This document shows, piece after piece, positions 18,159-26,176 of a stretch of 64,000 nt of DNA. This stretch comes from Robertmurraya sp. FSL R5-0851 (GTDB taxonomy: Bacteria; Bacillota; Bacilli; Bacillales; Cytobacillaceae). Numbering within the stretch: position 1 is the stretch's first letter; each line of letters starts with the position of its first letter. The DNA is taken from positions 508,501 through 572,500 of the forward strand of contig NZ_JBBOOE010000001.1 in assembly GCF_038002965.1 (NCBI RefSeq), in the 5' to 3' direction. The notes below the pieces were generated by a model that saw only the letters and a program-made list of their open reading frames with translations, ran no database searches and was not told the origin of the DNA. Position numbers and translations under genes: made by a program.

Positions 18159-18304
18159 CGGGACAAAAAATATCAATAAAAAGTTAATCCAAATCCACTA
18201 CATTTCTAGCCTGGTTTTACCAATCGTTGCCGACTCACAAACGGCTGTTGATTAATCGTTCGGTGATGATTTTTTGTTGTGGGAGTACAAAGGAGGTATA
18301 TTTT

Positions 18305-19507
18305 GTGGCTAAACAAAACAACTTGCTAATATTTATATTAGCGATCGGTGCTTTCGGACTTATTAATACTGAACTGGGAATGATGGGAATCCTGCCATTC
18401 GTTGCTGAACACTTTAATGTCAGTGTATCAAAGGCAGGATGGTTGGTGAGTCTTTTTGCCCTCGTCGTCGCCATTTCAGCCCCAATTATTCCTTTATTAC
18501 TTTCGGGGTTTAATCGGAAGAAGATCATGTTACTCGTACTTGGCGTATTTGTTCTAGGGAACATCGTTTCCATATTTACAGACAACTTTACCATTGCATT
18601 AATTGCTCGCGCAGTTCCAGCCTTTTTTCATCCGGCGTTTTTTTCTTTAGCTTTCACAGTTGCTGCTGCCTCGGTAAGCAATGAGGAATCTCCAAAAGCT
18701 ATTGCTAAAGTATTTATAGGAGTATCTGCCGGTATGGTTATCGGTACACCGATCGCTACGTTTATTGCTAGTTCCATTTCTTTCCCAATGGCGATGGTAT
18801 TCAATGCTGTTGTAAACGCTGTAGCATTCATTGCAATATTAGTATTTGTACCATCTATGCCCGTTAAGGAAAGACTTTCTTACGGAGCACAACTATCCGT
18901 ATTAAAAAGACCAATGGTTTGGCACTCCATTCTGGCAGCCATTTTCATTAATTCAGCCATAACTGGGGTGTACAGTTATTTTTCTGAGTATCTGAAAACG
19001 GGAATGAATTTGTCTCCGAGTATCATTACAATCATGTTATTCATATACGGTGGAGCCAATATTATAGGAAACATCGTGGCAGGAAAGTTGCTTACTAATA
19101 ATGCTATTAAAACGGTATTAGCTTTTCCTTTTGCCTTGGGAGCTGTTTACATCATGTTATTCCTGTTTGGACAGTTGACGGTACCTATGTTTATCTCTAC
19201 TTTCTTATGGGGAATTGTAGCTGGAGCAGGAGGTAATATTCTTCAATATTGGGTTGTGTCATCAGCGCCCGAAGCTCCAGAGTTTTCTAATGGACTATTT
19301 CTAACATCAGGAAACTTGGGGATCGCAGTGGGTACCGCAGCAGGTGGATTATTTATATCGCAATTAGGTACACAATATTTCTTATTAGTAGGCTTTTTAT
19401 CGTTATTATTATGCTTGGCATTTATTTTAATAAGATACTACATGTATAGTCCTGTAAAACAAATGGGGAATGGAAATTTCACAGTTGAAAGAACCGAAAC
19501 AATGTAA
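18305..19507 (+). CDS. MFS transporter, DHA1/AraJ-like efflux family
   Basis: 400 aa with about twelve transmembrane helices. It begins MAKQNNLLIFILAIGAFGLI from a GTG eight bases after AAGGAGG. Family text includes TELGMMGILPFVAEHFNVSV in helix 1 and LLLSGFNRKKIMLL, the MFS loop 2-3 motif. The best match by eye is to NepI/AraJ/YdhP-type proteins that export purine nucleosides, sugars or drugs. A proton-driven antiport mechanism is inferred from the family. It stands alone and is followed by a hairpin-plus-tail repeat. Confidence 0.88.
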   Translation: MAKQNNLLIFILAIGAFGLINTELGMMGILPFVAEHFNVSVSKAGWLVSLFALVVAISAPIIPLLLSGFNRKKIMLLVLGVFVLGNIVSIFTDNFTIALIARAVPAFFHPAFFSLAFTVAAASVSNEESPKAIAKVFIGVSAGMVIGTPIATFIASSISFPMAMVFNAVVNAVAFIAILVFVPSMPVKERLSYGAQLSVLKRPMVWHSILAAIFINSAITGVYSYFSEYLKTGMNLSPSIITIMLFIYGGANIIGNIVAGKLLTNNAIKTVLAFPFALGAVYIMLFLFGQLTVPMFISTFLWGIVAGAGGNILQYWVVSSAPEAPEFSNGLFLTSGNLGIAVGTAAGGLFISQLGTQYFLLVGFLSLLLCLAFILIRYYMYSPVKQMGNGNFTVERTETM

Positions 19508-19579
19508 GGTCCATCCAAACTAACACCATAGTGCACAGGGTTCTTAAGCCGTTTGTCCACATTGTGGGGCTTTCCTTTA

Positions 19580-19660
19580 AGATAGGCTGCTAATTTTAGT
19601 AGTCTTTTTTACTTGAACTAAAGGGGCAGTTTTGTACAAGATGAAATACATCATTTATTG
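19580..19660 (+). repeat. Hairpin-plus-tail intergenic repeat, copy 4
   Basis: Hairpin GCTGCTAATTTTAGTAG plus a T run, then ACTTGAACTAAAGGGGCAG and TTTTGTACAAGATGAAA. The tail is the clearest example of the consensus. It follows the MFS gene at 18305. Confidence 0.65.
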
Positions 19661-19697
19661 TGTTCAAGCTTATTGTTCACAAAGCTATTAGAACTAT

Positions 19698-19934
19698 TTA
19701 AAGACTAAATATAAAAATTAAGAAGAATCCAATCGAAAGAATTGAGTAAAGAAGTGCTTTTTTTAACTGGTTTGCATTTAAGTATTCAAATGCACGTACC
19801 CCATTGTAAATAGAGATACCTATATAACAAAAGATTAAACTGACACTAAATTTCTCCATTAGTAAAGAGAAGATAATTAGTATTAGTAAAACAAACCCTG
19901 TAACTTTTTGAACTAACTGGAATGTTCTGTTCAT
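19698..19934 (-). CDS. Small membrane protein, 78 aa
   Basis: MNRTFQLVQKVTGFVLLILI..., with three hydrophobic stretches: about 11-25, 30-45 and 60-78. The ATG at 19934 has GAGGTGAT at proper distance. No family is recognised. It is followed upstream on the same strand by a second small membrane gene (19988-20161), and the two could form a unit. Confidence 0.6.
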   Translation of the reverse strand: MNRTFQLVQKVTGFVLLILIIFSLLMEKFSVSLIFCYIGISIYNGVRAFEYLNANQLKKALLYSILSIGFFLIFIFSL

Positions 19935-19987
19935 AATAATCACCTCATTACCAGATTAACGTGGCAGGATAGTTCAAGTTAAACTTA

Positions 19988-20161
19988 CTATTTTTGGTAC
20001 CTATTTAATGAAAAACATAATGCTATTATTAAAAATAGAAAACCTAGAGTTGAACCAAAGATTGGTGAATATTCAAATAGCGGTCTTAATGATACCCCAC
20101 CTAAGAAGAAAGATGTTGAGAGTAAAATAAATAGCACAGTCCAATTTTTATTTTTAATCAT
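19988..20161 (-). CDS. Small membrane protein, 57 aa
   Basis: A short gene: MIKNKNWTVLFILLSTSFFL..., ending ALCFSLNRYQK. It has two transmembrane helices (about 8-25 and 35-51) and a basic tail. AAAAGGAG lies well placed before the ATG at 20161, which argues that it is real. It lies directly upstream of the 78-aa membrane gene on the same strand. No function can be given. Confidence 0.6.
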   Translation of the reverse strand: MIKNKNWTVLFILLSTSFFLGGVSLRPLFEYSPIFGSTLGFLFLIIALCFSLNRYQK

Positions 20162-20285
20162 TGTTCTCGCTCCTTTTCAGTTATTTACGAATGAAAACGG
20201 AAGGGGTTTCAAAAATTTTCACTGAATTAAAATACACCAGTAAGGGTGGGTTATTTAAATTGTGAAGAAATGTACTTAAAGAAAC

Positions 20286-20365
20286 GGGGGCATTTATCCA
20301 AGAAGGATTGACGCCTCTTTTTGTTGAATTTCCTTATTGTAGAAAAGGGGTAGCTTGTTGAATAA
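20286..20365 (+). repeat. Hairpin-plus-tail intergenic repeat, copy 5
   Basis: GGGGGCATTTATCCAAGAAG then GATTGACGCCTC, T run, CCTTATTGTAGAAAAGGGGT and AGCTTGTTGAATAAG. It is close to copies at 2918, 20995 and 21458, and lies between a small membrane gene and the GNAT gene. Confidence 0.75.
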
Positions 20366-20425
20366 GAACAACATACTTTTGCCCAATCAGAATAAAATGG
20401 TAGTAAAAGATTTTGGAGGGGTTTT

Positions 20426-20971
20426 ATGAAGCTAGTAGGGGAACAAATTTATCTTCGATTTTTTAAAACTTCTGATGCCAGCGAGTTAGCAAACTTACAA
20501 ACTAGAAATCGTGAATTTTTTCAACGAGTTAGCCCATTACTCCCAGAAGCCTTTTATACAGAAGATCATCAAAGAATACGCATTGAACGGGTATTAAAAA
20601 AGACAGATGAAGGGCAATTATATGCTTTTGGAATCTTTTTAAAGGCCACCGATAAACTGATCGGAGACATTTCATTAACTCAAATTGCAAGGGGAGACCT
20701 CCAAAGCTGTTATACGGGATTTACTTTAGATAAGGAATATAACGGAAAGGGCTATACAACAGAAGCTCTTCAACTTGTTGTAGACTTTGCTTTTAGAGAA
20801 TTAAAACTACATAGAATTGAAGCAGGAGCTATGCCTGACAATCTAGCATCTATTCGAGTATTAGAAAAAGTAGGATTTAAAAAAGAAGGTATAGCTAAAG
20901 AGAATCTAAGAATTAACGGCAAATGGACAGATCATCAAATATTAGCTATCATCAACAGCTTGGATGTGTAA
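20426..20971 (+). CDS. GNAT N-acetyltransferase, RimJ/RimL type
   Basis: 181 aa, the usual length for the ribosomal-protein acetyltransferase branch of the GNAT superfamily. Typical elements are GEQIYLRFFKTSDASELANL at the N-terminus, GDISLTQIARGDLQSCYTGF, the acetyl-CoA loop region DKEYNGKGYTTEALQLVVDF, and HRIEAGAMPDNLASIRVLEK. It transfers acetyl from acetyl-CoA to an amine; the acceptor is unknown. A GGAGGGG site precedes the ATG. A decayed second copy of its 3' end lies at 23637-23767. Confidence 0.92.
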   Translation: MKLVGEQIYLRFFKTSDASELANLQTRNREFFQRVSPLLPEAFYTEDHQRIRIERVLKKTDEGQLYAFGIFLKATDKLIGDISLTQIARGDLQSCYTGFTLDKEYNGKGYTTEALQLVVDFAFRELKLHRIEAGAMPDNLASIRVLEKVGFKKEGIAKENLRINGKWTDHQILAIINSLDV

Positions 20972-20994
20972 GCTCATTCCACATCCGATAATAT

Positions 20995-21065
20995 GCTTTG
21001 TTCCAAGAAGGATTAAAGCCATTTTTGTTGAAGTTACTGTACAAAATGAGCAGTTTTGTGGAATA
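20995..21065 (+). repeat. Hairpin-plus-tail intergenic repeat, copy 6
   Basis: Hairpin GCTTTGTTCC / GGATTAAAGC, T run, GTTGAAGTTACTGTACAAAA and TGAGCAGTTTTGTGGAATAAG. It directly follows the GNAT gene. Confidence 0.7.
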
Positions 21066-21117
21066 AGACAAACCAGATCACTCATATCTTTATGAAAAAA
21101 ATAGGGTGTGATCAGCC

Positions 21118-21312
21118 ATGAAGAATCATAATGTAGTTTTCTATACAATTAGAGGTTCGACAATTAAAAAGTTTATTATACTTGATTGTATTACTGGTAC
21201 AGGTATATATTATGCGTTAAAAATCATAACTTCTAGTATACTTGTTGGAGTTGTTGGAAGCATGGTTTGTACAGGAGGTATTAAAAGAGCGTATTGTAAA
21301 TACATCACATAA
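21118..21312 (+). CDS. Hypothetical small hydrophobic protein, 64 aa
   Basis: MKNHNVVFYTIRGSTIKKFI... with one or two hydrophobic segments (IILDCITGTGIYYALKIITS and ILVGVVGSMVCTGGI). The preceding ribosome site is weak (GGTGTGATC). It is bounded by hairpin-plus-tail repeats on both sides, which fits the single-gene pattern of the region, but coding status is uncertain. No family is recognised. Confidence 0.4.
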   Translation: MKNHNVVFYTIRGSTIKKFIILDCITGTGIYYALKIITSSILVGVVGSMVCTGGIKRAYCKYIT

Positions 21313-21320
21313 GCAAACAG

Positions 21321-21390
21321 GGCTGTTAATCCATAACGGATTAACGCTTTTTTGTTATCTTATTAAGCAATAATGGCAGCTTACTTCAAA
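21321..21390 (+). repeat. Hairpin-plus-tail intergenic repeat, copy 7
   Basis: Perfect stem GTTAATCC / GGATTAAC with a T run, then TTATCTTATTAAGCAATAAT and GGCAGCTTACTTCAA, a diverged tail. It follows the 64-aa frame at 21118. Confidence 0.6.
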
Positions 21391-21457
21391 AAGGCCCAAA
21401 AAACATTGGATGACTTGTAAAATAGTCAATAGGGATGAGTTGATTTATATAACTTCG

Positions 21458-21535
21458 GAGGCATTAATTCCATAGGATTTATGCTTCTTTTTGTTGGATT
21501 TCCTTATTGGTAGAAAAAGAGCAGTTTAGTAGAGG
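21458..21535 (+). repeat. Hairpin-plus-tail intergenic repeat, copy 8
   Basis: GAGGCATTAATTCCATAGGA, then TTTATGCTTCTTTTTG, CCTTATTGGTAGAAAAAGAG and CAGTTTAGTAGAGGAATTAG. A further partial tail (GGAACTAGAGGGGCAG) occurs just after it at 21558-21575. The 378-bp gap 21313-21691 contains only these repeats. Confidence 0.7.
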
Positions 21536-21691
21536 AATTAGTTGAAACCTTCTTTTGGAACTAGAGGGGCAGCATTCTCTTAATGGAAAAATCGAAGGAT
21601 TTTGTATAAGAAATTGAATTACCTCAATAGGAATGCTAACCTTTGTTTCACTTGTGACGTAAACAAATAAATAAGGGAGATGTTTTGAGTC

Positions 21692-21787
21692 ATGTTTGAA
21701 TTATTAGTCGCATTAGGAGATTTCTTTAGCTCATGGTCATGGGTCTTTGAAAAAAGAACCCAGATGAGGGTATCGGGCAGGGTTTGA
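21692..21787 (+). pseudogene. Truncated gene start cut by repeat element C
   Basis: AAGGGAG precedes an ATG opening MFELLVALGDFFSSWSWVFE, which reads like a genuine membrane-protein N-terminus. After 20 residues the frame enters the repeat element and stops at 31 codons. The 3' part of the gene is missing. No family can be assigned from so little sequence. Confidence 0.45.
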
Positions 21788-21894
21788 TCATTAAGCGGAG
21801 AATATTCGCTTAATTAAGAAATTGCACTGAAAATAGCTCAAATAGACGGAGAGATTCCACTAGCATTGCATATGTATCCACAGGCAAAAAATTA

Positions 21895-21920
21895 CCCCCT
21901 ATTAATTGATTAATAGGGGG
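21895..21920. terminator. Hairpin inside the left IS end
   Basis: CCCCCTATTAAT / ATTAATAGGGGG with a two-base loop, followed by CTATTTTTA. It could block read-through transcription into the transposase gene, or impede its own translation if transcribed from outside. Confidence 0.75.
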
Positions 21921-22005
21921 CTATTTTTATGGACGAAAGCAAAAAAGTCTCCTAAACTAGAAGTTGAACCCACGTTATCCGTGACTGCTACTAAAGGAGA
22001 CTTTC

Positions 22006-23253
22006 ATGGATAACATTATATCAAATCAGACCGTATTTAGTAAATGCCTATCATTCTTGCCTTTTGAAACATTTAAGGGTTCGTTCTTAGACAACGGCGT
22101 AAAAAAACTGACCACCGCTAATTTAATGAGGATTTGTGTCACCATGCAACTGGGAAATTGGAAATCCTACGAGGAAACAGAAGAGCGTATTCGTGCCATG
22201 GAAGGTACAGAGGAACTGTTTGGCCTTACCAGTATTAGTGCTTCTCAACTATGTCGTCGAGTCAATGCTTTACCTTCAATCCTACCACGGCAGTTATTTC
22301 TTGCCGCTGTTACCCAATTGAATAAGCTAACAAGTAAAGGAAAAGGGATCCCTTCTTTGGGTCGTCTTCATCTCGTAGATTCTTCTTCCCTGCTTCTTGG
22401 GCCCACACTAGGAAACTGGACGTATTTTACAAAACATAGTAATTGCGTGAAGCTACATACTCGGATTGTCGTAACGGACCCCGGCACAGCTTATCCAGAC
22501 ATGGTCATTCCTTCTACAGGTAATGTGGATGATCGTGAAGTCATGCTTGAGCTCGTGATAGATCCTCATGCGACCCATGTGATGGACCGTGGCTATGTGG
22601 ATTACAAAAAAATGGACCATTGGGTGGAAAACCGGATTCCATTCGCCATGCGTATCCAAGCTGGGCATAAGGCGAACATGATAAAATCCTATGAAGTTCC
22701 TGATGACAGTAGGGTTAAGCTAGATGCCTTAGTCGTCATGGGGAGTAGCTTCAGATCCATGGAACAGCCCCTTCGTCTTGTTGAATTCACAGATGAAGAG
22801 GGGAAAGAGTACCGTGTCGTAACCAATCGTTGGGATTTAAAAGCCGAAGAAGTAACCGAATTGTACCGGCACCGTTGGATCATTGAACTGTTTTTCAAGT
22901 GGATGAAACAACATCTACGTCTAGTTAAACTACAAAGTACCCAACCCCAAGGAATTTGGAATCAGATTTTCTTTGCAATGACGGCGTACTGTCTCACTTT
23001 ATATGTGAGGTTAGTTGAGAAAACTAAGAAGACCACCTGGAAAGTACTCACCCTTATCCGCATCCATGCCGAAAGGACGTGGAAAAGTTTTCTTGATGAG
23101 TTACACCGTTTACCTGAAAGAACATCGAAAGGAAGACAAAAGAGCCAGCACCCGCCAAATGAAATAGAACTTTATGATGCAGGTGTGGCCATTGTAAAAC
23201 AAGTGGGGGTAAGTACTAGCTCGATGGCAAAATATAAGACACCAAGAAAATAA
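22006..23253 (+). CDS. IS4-family transposase, 415 aa
   Basis: DDE transposase with RNase H fold. Visible catalytic residues are Asp125 (LHLVDSSSLLL), Asp194 (HVMDRGYVDY) and Glu294 in the family signature YRHRWIIELFFKWMK, which fits Y-x2-R-x3-E-x6-K exactly. Residues 1-110 are the helical N-terminal domain found upstream of DDE_Tnp_1 domains. The frame is full length with no stop or shift. It fills the IS element between the terminal repeats. Confidence 0.95.
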   Translation: MDNIISNQTVFSKCLSFLPFETFKGSFLDNGVKKLTTANLMRICVTMQLGNWKSYEETEERIRAMEGTEELFGLTSISASQLCRRVNALPSILPRQLFLAAVTQLNKLTSKGKGIPSLGRLHLVDSSSLLLGPTLGNWTYFTKHSNCVKLHTRIVVTDPGTAYPDMVIPSTGNVDDREVMLELVIDPHATHVMDRGYVDYKKMDHWVENRIPFAMRIQAGHKANMIKSYEVPDDSRVKLDALVVMGSSFRSMEQPLRLVEFTDEEGKEYRVVTNRWDLKAEEVTELYRHRWIIELFFKWMKQHLRLVKLQSTQPQGIWNQIFFAMTAYCLTLYVRLVEKTKKTTWKVLTLIRIHAERTWKSFLDELHRLPERTSKGRQKSQHPPNEIELYDAGVAIVKQVGVSTSSMAKYKTPRK

Positions 23254-23636
23254 TATCCAATTTTTGGATAACTGGGTTCAATTACAACCCCATTGACTTT
23301 TTAGCTCTGGGACAAGAAATCCAACTGGTAAAATTATACTCAAATTACATATAAAGTAACCCTGGCATACTCTTGTGGATAATTTTGCAATGCTAGTGGA
23401 GAGATTCCGGCTATTGACTCGAAAAACGTGAAAATGGGTAATATTATTTTGCTTAACCGGAAAACCTCCGCTTATATACCATGAAAAGAGCTCTACTCTG
23501 CCGTCTAACCGGAAAAGCTCCGTTTATTTTCAAATTCTTTGTAAGATTAAATGCTTCACTATAGATTCAACGTAGCTTAGTTGAGTTATCATGCCATGAA
23601 TGGGTTTACCATTGACGATTTGGACCAAAACATCCA

Positions 23637-23767
23637 GAGCTATTCCTGACAATATAGCATCTATTCGTGTATTAGAAAAATTTAAAAAAGATGGTATAGC
23701 TAAAGGAAATCTAAGAATTAATGGTAAATGGACAGATCATCACTATTTGCTATCATCAACAGCTTGG
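23637..23767 (+). pseudogene. Remnant of a second GNAT acetyltransferase copy
   Basis: Nucleotides closely match the 3' end of the acetyltransferase gene at 20426-20971. The translation has PDNIASIRVLEKFKKDGIAK and NLRINGKWTDHH, against PDNLASIRVLEKVGFKKEGI and NLRINGKWTDHQ in the intact copy. Small deletions have shifted the frame near the end, and about 400 bp of the 5' part are absent. It records a local duplication that preceded the IS insertion or accompanied rearrangement. Confidence 0.85.
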
Positions 23768-23781
23768 AAAATAAAAATTGA

Positions 23782-23805
23782 GGCTTGAGGATAGTTCCTC
23801 AAGCC
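23782..23805 (+). terminator. Terminator-like hairpin
   Basis: Perfect 9-bp stem GGCTTGAGG / CCTCAAGCC with a six-base loop, after the GNAT remnant. No strong T run follows. Confidence 0.5.
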
Positions 23806-23823
23806 AGTAGGTTGTTTATTATT

Positions 23824-24030
23824 TTAGCATTTACTATAGCAAAAACTTGCACCTACAATGATGAGTAAAATAAACAATACGACAATTAAGATAAAATCGT
23901 TTCGATTATCAGGACAGACAGGATATGCACATCCATAATCAAAAGCAGGAGCGGTATAGGTAGGCATTGGGGCCATATTTGGAGGAACATTAGCTCCAAG
24001 AGTCGGTGCTGCGTTAACGTTTGGATACAT
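23824..24030 (-). CDS. YjcZ-like small membrane protein
   Basis: 68 aa. The N-terminal half is Pro/Ala/Asn/Thr-rich (NVNAAPTLGANVPPNMAPMP) and the C-terminal half ends DFILIVVLFILLIIVGASFC, very close to the FALIVVLFILLIIVGAS segment of YjcZ-family sporulation proteins. A Cys pair (YGCAYPVC) is notable. It is probably expressed during sporulation in the spore coat or membranes. It lies directly downstream of tgl on the same strand, supporting a spore role. Confidence 0.7.
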   Translation of the reverse strand: MYPNVNAAPTLGANVPPNMAPMPTYTAPAFDYGCAYPVCPDNRNDFILIVVLFILLIIVGASFCYSKC

Positions 24031-24132
24031 GATTACACTTCCCTTCGTGTAATGAATTTCTCTATATTATACTCTCGGAGGGGAATTTGGAGCCCGTCTA
24101 TAAAAAAATGGGTGAATGTCATGGATTGTGTA

Positions 24133-24963
24133 TTACATGGAATAATAAAGATAGTGAGCATATGAAATAGAGCTTTTGTTATGGTGCACGATCGGACGCT
24201 GCATTTTGTATGCTCGACCGTTTCTATTCCAACTGGCCACTCTGTATAAATACTTAAAAGATGGCCTTGTCACCAACTTTGTTATATAAGCTGATTGATG
24301 ACTACCCGGTTTTCTTTTTTCATTAAGAATTCGAATCATTTCTTCGGATGTTCTTATATTAAATCCATGTCCAAACAGCGTACCATCATTAAGGAGAACG
24401 GCATTAACACCTCTGAAATGTGGTGTTCTTCGATCAAAGTCAGGATTATTAACGTACAGGACATCTCCAGGTAAAAAGTGATTGGAATAAAAGGTATTGA
24501 TCCCTAGGTCTGTATCTGTATGCCAGCTGTAAAGATATAGATCTCGAAACAGTGAATTAAATAAATGGCTACCAATGCTATTCAATATGGCATGGTAATA
24601 GATGATTGGAATAGCTGTTGCACATTCAAATGCATAGAGTGAACTGTTCCGATAAATATCCAGAATCGCATCTGACGGTTGCACATCGGGTCTTAATAGG
24701 AACCCGCCTCCCCTTGTTAATTGCCAATACCTGGGGTTGCAGCGGGCATAAGCAAAGGTTGTAAACACTGCTTGACTATTATTCATTTTTTTCGCACTTT
24801 GGATAATGTTCTTTCGCACTTGAAGCTCAAACCATAATTCATGCTCGGAATAATAAGAATATAAAAAGGAAGCATTCTGCATCTGTTGAATTATTGTTTT
24901 CTCCATACTCCCAAGTTGCCAATTTTCATTTGGTTGAAACGGGACCCCTGATATTTGGATCAT
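24133..24963 (-). CDS. tgl: Spore-coat protein-glutamine gamma-glutamyltransferase
   Basis: Forms epsilon-(gamma-glutamyl)lysine cross-links between spore-coat proteins. At 276 aa it is longer than the 245-aa B. subtilis enzyme by about 30 residues, mostly at the C-terminus (SWNRNGRAYKMQRPIVHHNK). The catalytic Cys114 lies in LYAFECATAIPIIYYHAILN, aligning with Cys116 of B. subtilis Tgl. Other conserved parts are NWQLGSMEKTI, WHTDTDLGINTF, LPGDVLYVNNPDFD and GHGFNI. Its presence argues strongly for an endospore former. Confidence 0.93.
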   Translation of the reverse strand: MIQISGVPFQPNENWQLGSMEKTIIQQMQNASFLYSYYSEHELWFELQVRKNIIQSAKKMNNSQAVFTTFAYARCNPRYWQLTRGGGFLLRPDVQPSDAILDIYRNSSLYAFECATAIPIIYYHAILNSIGSHLFNSLFRDLYLYSWHTDTDLGINTFYSNHFLPGDVLYVNNPDFDRRTPHFRGVNAVLLNDGTLFGHGFNIRTSEEMIRILNEKRKPGSHQSAYITKLVTRPSFKYLYRVASWNRNGRAYKMQRPIVHHNKSSISYAHYLYYSM

Positions 24964-25166
24964 ACAAATCCCCCATTCCTATACGCTTTCATTTTCATTC
25001 ATATCTATCGTATTCTCATTTTTTATTAATCATGATAATTATTCATGTGGGTCAAGGGTATGCGTAAATAGGCCACACCTGTTTTCTCACAGCTAAACAA
25101 ACGAAAGAAATAGAGAATTTTCACCTATCCTTCAAACACCCATAAACTGAAATCAGGGTGATGAAT

Positions 25167-26006
25167 ATGCAAAAACAAAACCAGATGGACATCTCTACTA
25201 TTCATCAAAAGTATTTTCGTCCATCTTGCTTGAGAGCTTTAAATTTGAGATTCGGTGGGGAATTCTATTCCCTTTTTTCTGAAAAGCCTCATGACCAAAT
25301 CCACTTACCGCCTGAATGGTTTCGAACCCCGGAAGATACGCTTCTTAACTATTTTAGCATCCTGCGTGAAGCTGAAAATCTAGGAGGGAGGAGTTGCGGT
25401 ACGGTAGGTCAGGCACGTACTCCATTTCCAATTGCCTATAATTTCCTGTCTAGAGAGTATCAAAAAAAATTAAGCTTTGATGAATATTTTGATTCGTTTG
25501 CTGGGATCGGGCATACGAGTTTAATCAAGCTTTTTTACGTACCTGATGGAAAAAATGGATTAAAGTTTTTTTACGAAATGGAAACGATTGAGGGGTTTAA
25601 AGGGAAACGGGCGGAGTATTTTGGTTATTCATATGGATTTATCAATCTTGTATATGAAAAAGAGGGTTTTAAAATTTCGTATTTGAGTAAGTTTGAAGAG
25701 GATTTTTTATGTGCACCGTATCATGGTTGGGACCATGATGGGGAAGCAGTCGTCGAAGTGAAATATGGGGAATGGTGCAAATTAATACAACAAATTTACC
25801 CCACTGTGAGAGAGGGATACTTTAAACATATTTATTTTAAAGGTACGGATGGAGCTGATTATTGGTTTATTTATGTTACATTGACGAATGGAACGGATGT
25901 AGAAATTGCTCAATTTCGGAAATTCATCAATGAAGAGTGGAAACAGATTAACATCAAGCCGGAAGAAGAGTGTTTAACGAGGTTTGAGCGAGTCAAAGAG
26001 TCGTAG
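25167..26006 (+). CDS. Conserved hypothetical protein, 279 aa
   Basis: Soluble-looking protein beginning MQKQNQMDISTIHQKYFRPS. Notable segments are RALNLRFGGEFYSLFSE, a Cys/Gly stretch NLGGRSCGTVGQARTPFPIA, and aromatic C-terminal beta-rich text (YFKHIYFKGTDGADYWFIYV). I start at ATG 25167, seven bases after AGGGTG; two earlier starts lie too close to that site. I do not recognise the family. It is divergent from tgl and ends at a good terminator. Confidence 0.65.
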   Translation: MQKQNQMDISTIHQKYFRPSCLRALNLRFGGEFYSLFSEKPHDQIHLPPEWFRTPEDTLLNYFSILREAENLGGRSCGTVGQARTPFPIAYNFLSREYQKKLSFDEYFDSFAGIGHTSLIKLFYVPDGKNGLKFFYEMETIEGFKGKRAEYFGYSYGFINLVYEKEGFKISYLSKFEEDFLCAPYHGWDHDGEAVVEVKYGEWCKLIQQIYPTVREGYFKHIYFKGTDGADYWFIYVTLTNGTDVEIAQFRKFINEEWKQINIKPEEECLTRFERVKES

Positions 26007-26024
26007 CTGCGGCTCTTTTTTTTT
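25995..26024 (+). terminator. Terminator of the 25167 gene
   Basis: AAAGAGTCG paired with CGGCTCTTT around AGCT, followed by a run of T. Confidence 0.85.
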
Positions 26025-26176
26025 GTTCGACTCATGAAGGGAGTTTGTGCGTATTCTGAATATGCATCCAAAGAGGATTAGGCAAACATTGAAGAGGAAT
26101 AGGTAAGAGGTTTTTTGTTAAATTGCTTATAATTAATATTGTTTAAATCTAAATCTTAAATTTGGAGTGAATATAA

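Larger units (their letters stand above)
21859..23397 (+). mobile_element. Complete IS4-family insertion sequence, 1539 bp
   Basis: Terminal inverted repeats begin ACTAGCATTGCA at the left and mirror TGCAATGCTAGT at the right, with TATCCACA conserved four bases further in on both sides. The element is flanked by 11-bp direct repeats GGAGAGATTCC (21848-21858 and 23398-23408), the target duplication. It encodes one intact transposase. A perfect 12-bp stem hairpin lies just inside the left end. All parts are intact, so it may still be mobile. Confidence 0.93.
21752..23541 (-). repeat. CGGAG dyad repeat element, copy C, interrupted by an IS element
   Basis: The left part (21752-21858) and right part (23398-23541) join to give a sequence closely matching copy B at 6889-7133. 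This includes the AACCCAGATGAGGGTATC head, GACGGAGAGATTCCGGCTAT across the junction, and the two dyads at 23457 and 23509 (52 bp apart). The insertion point lies inside the second dyad. Confidence 0.9.
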
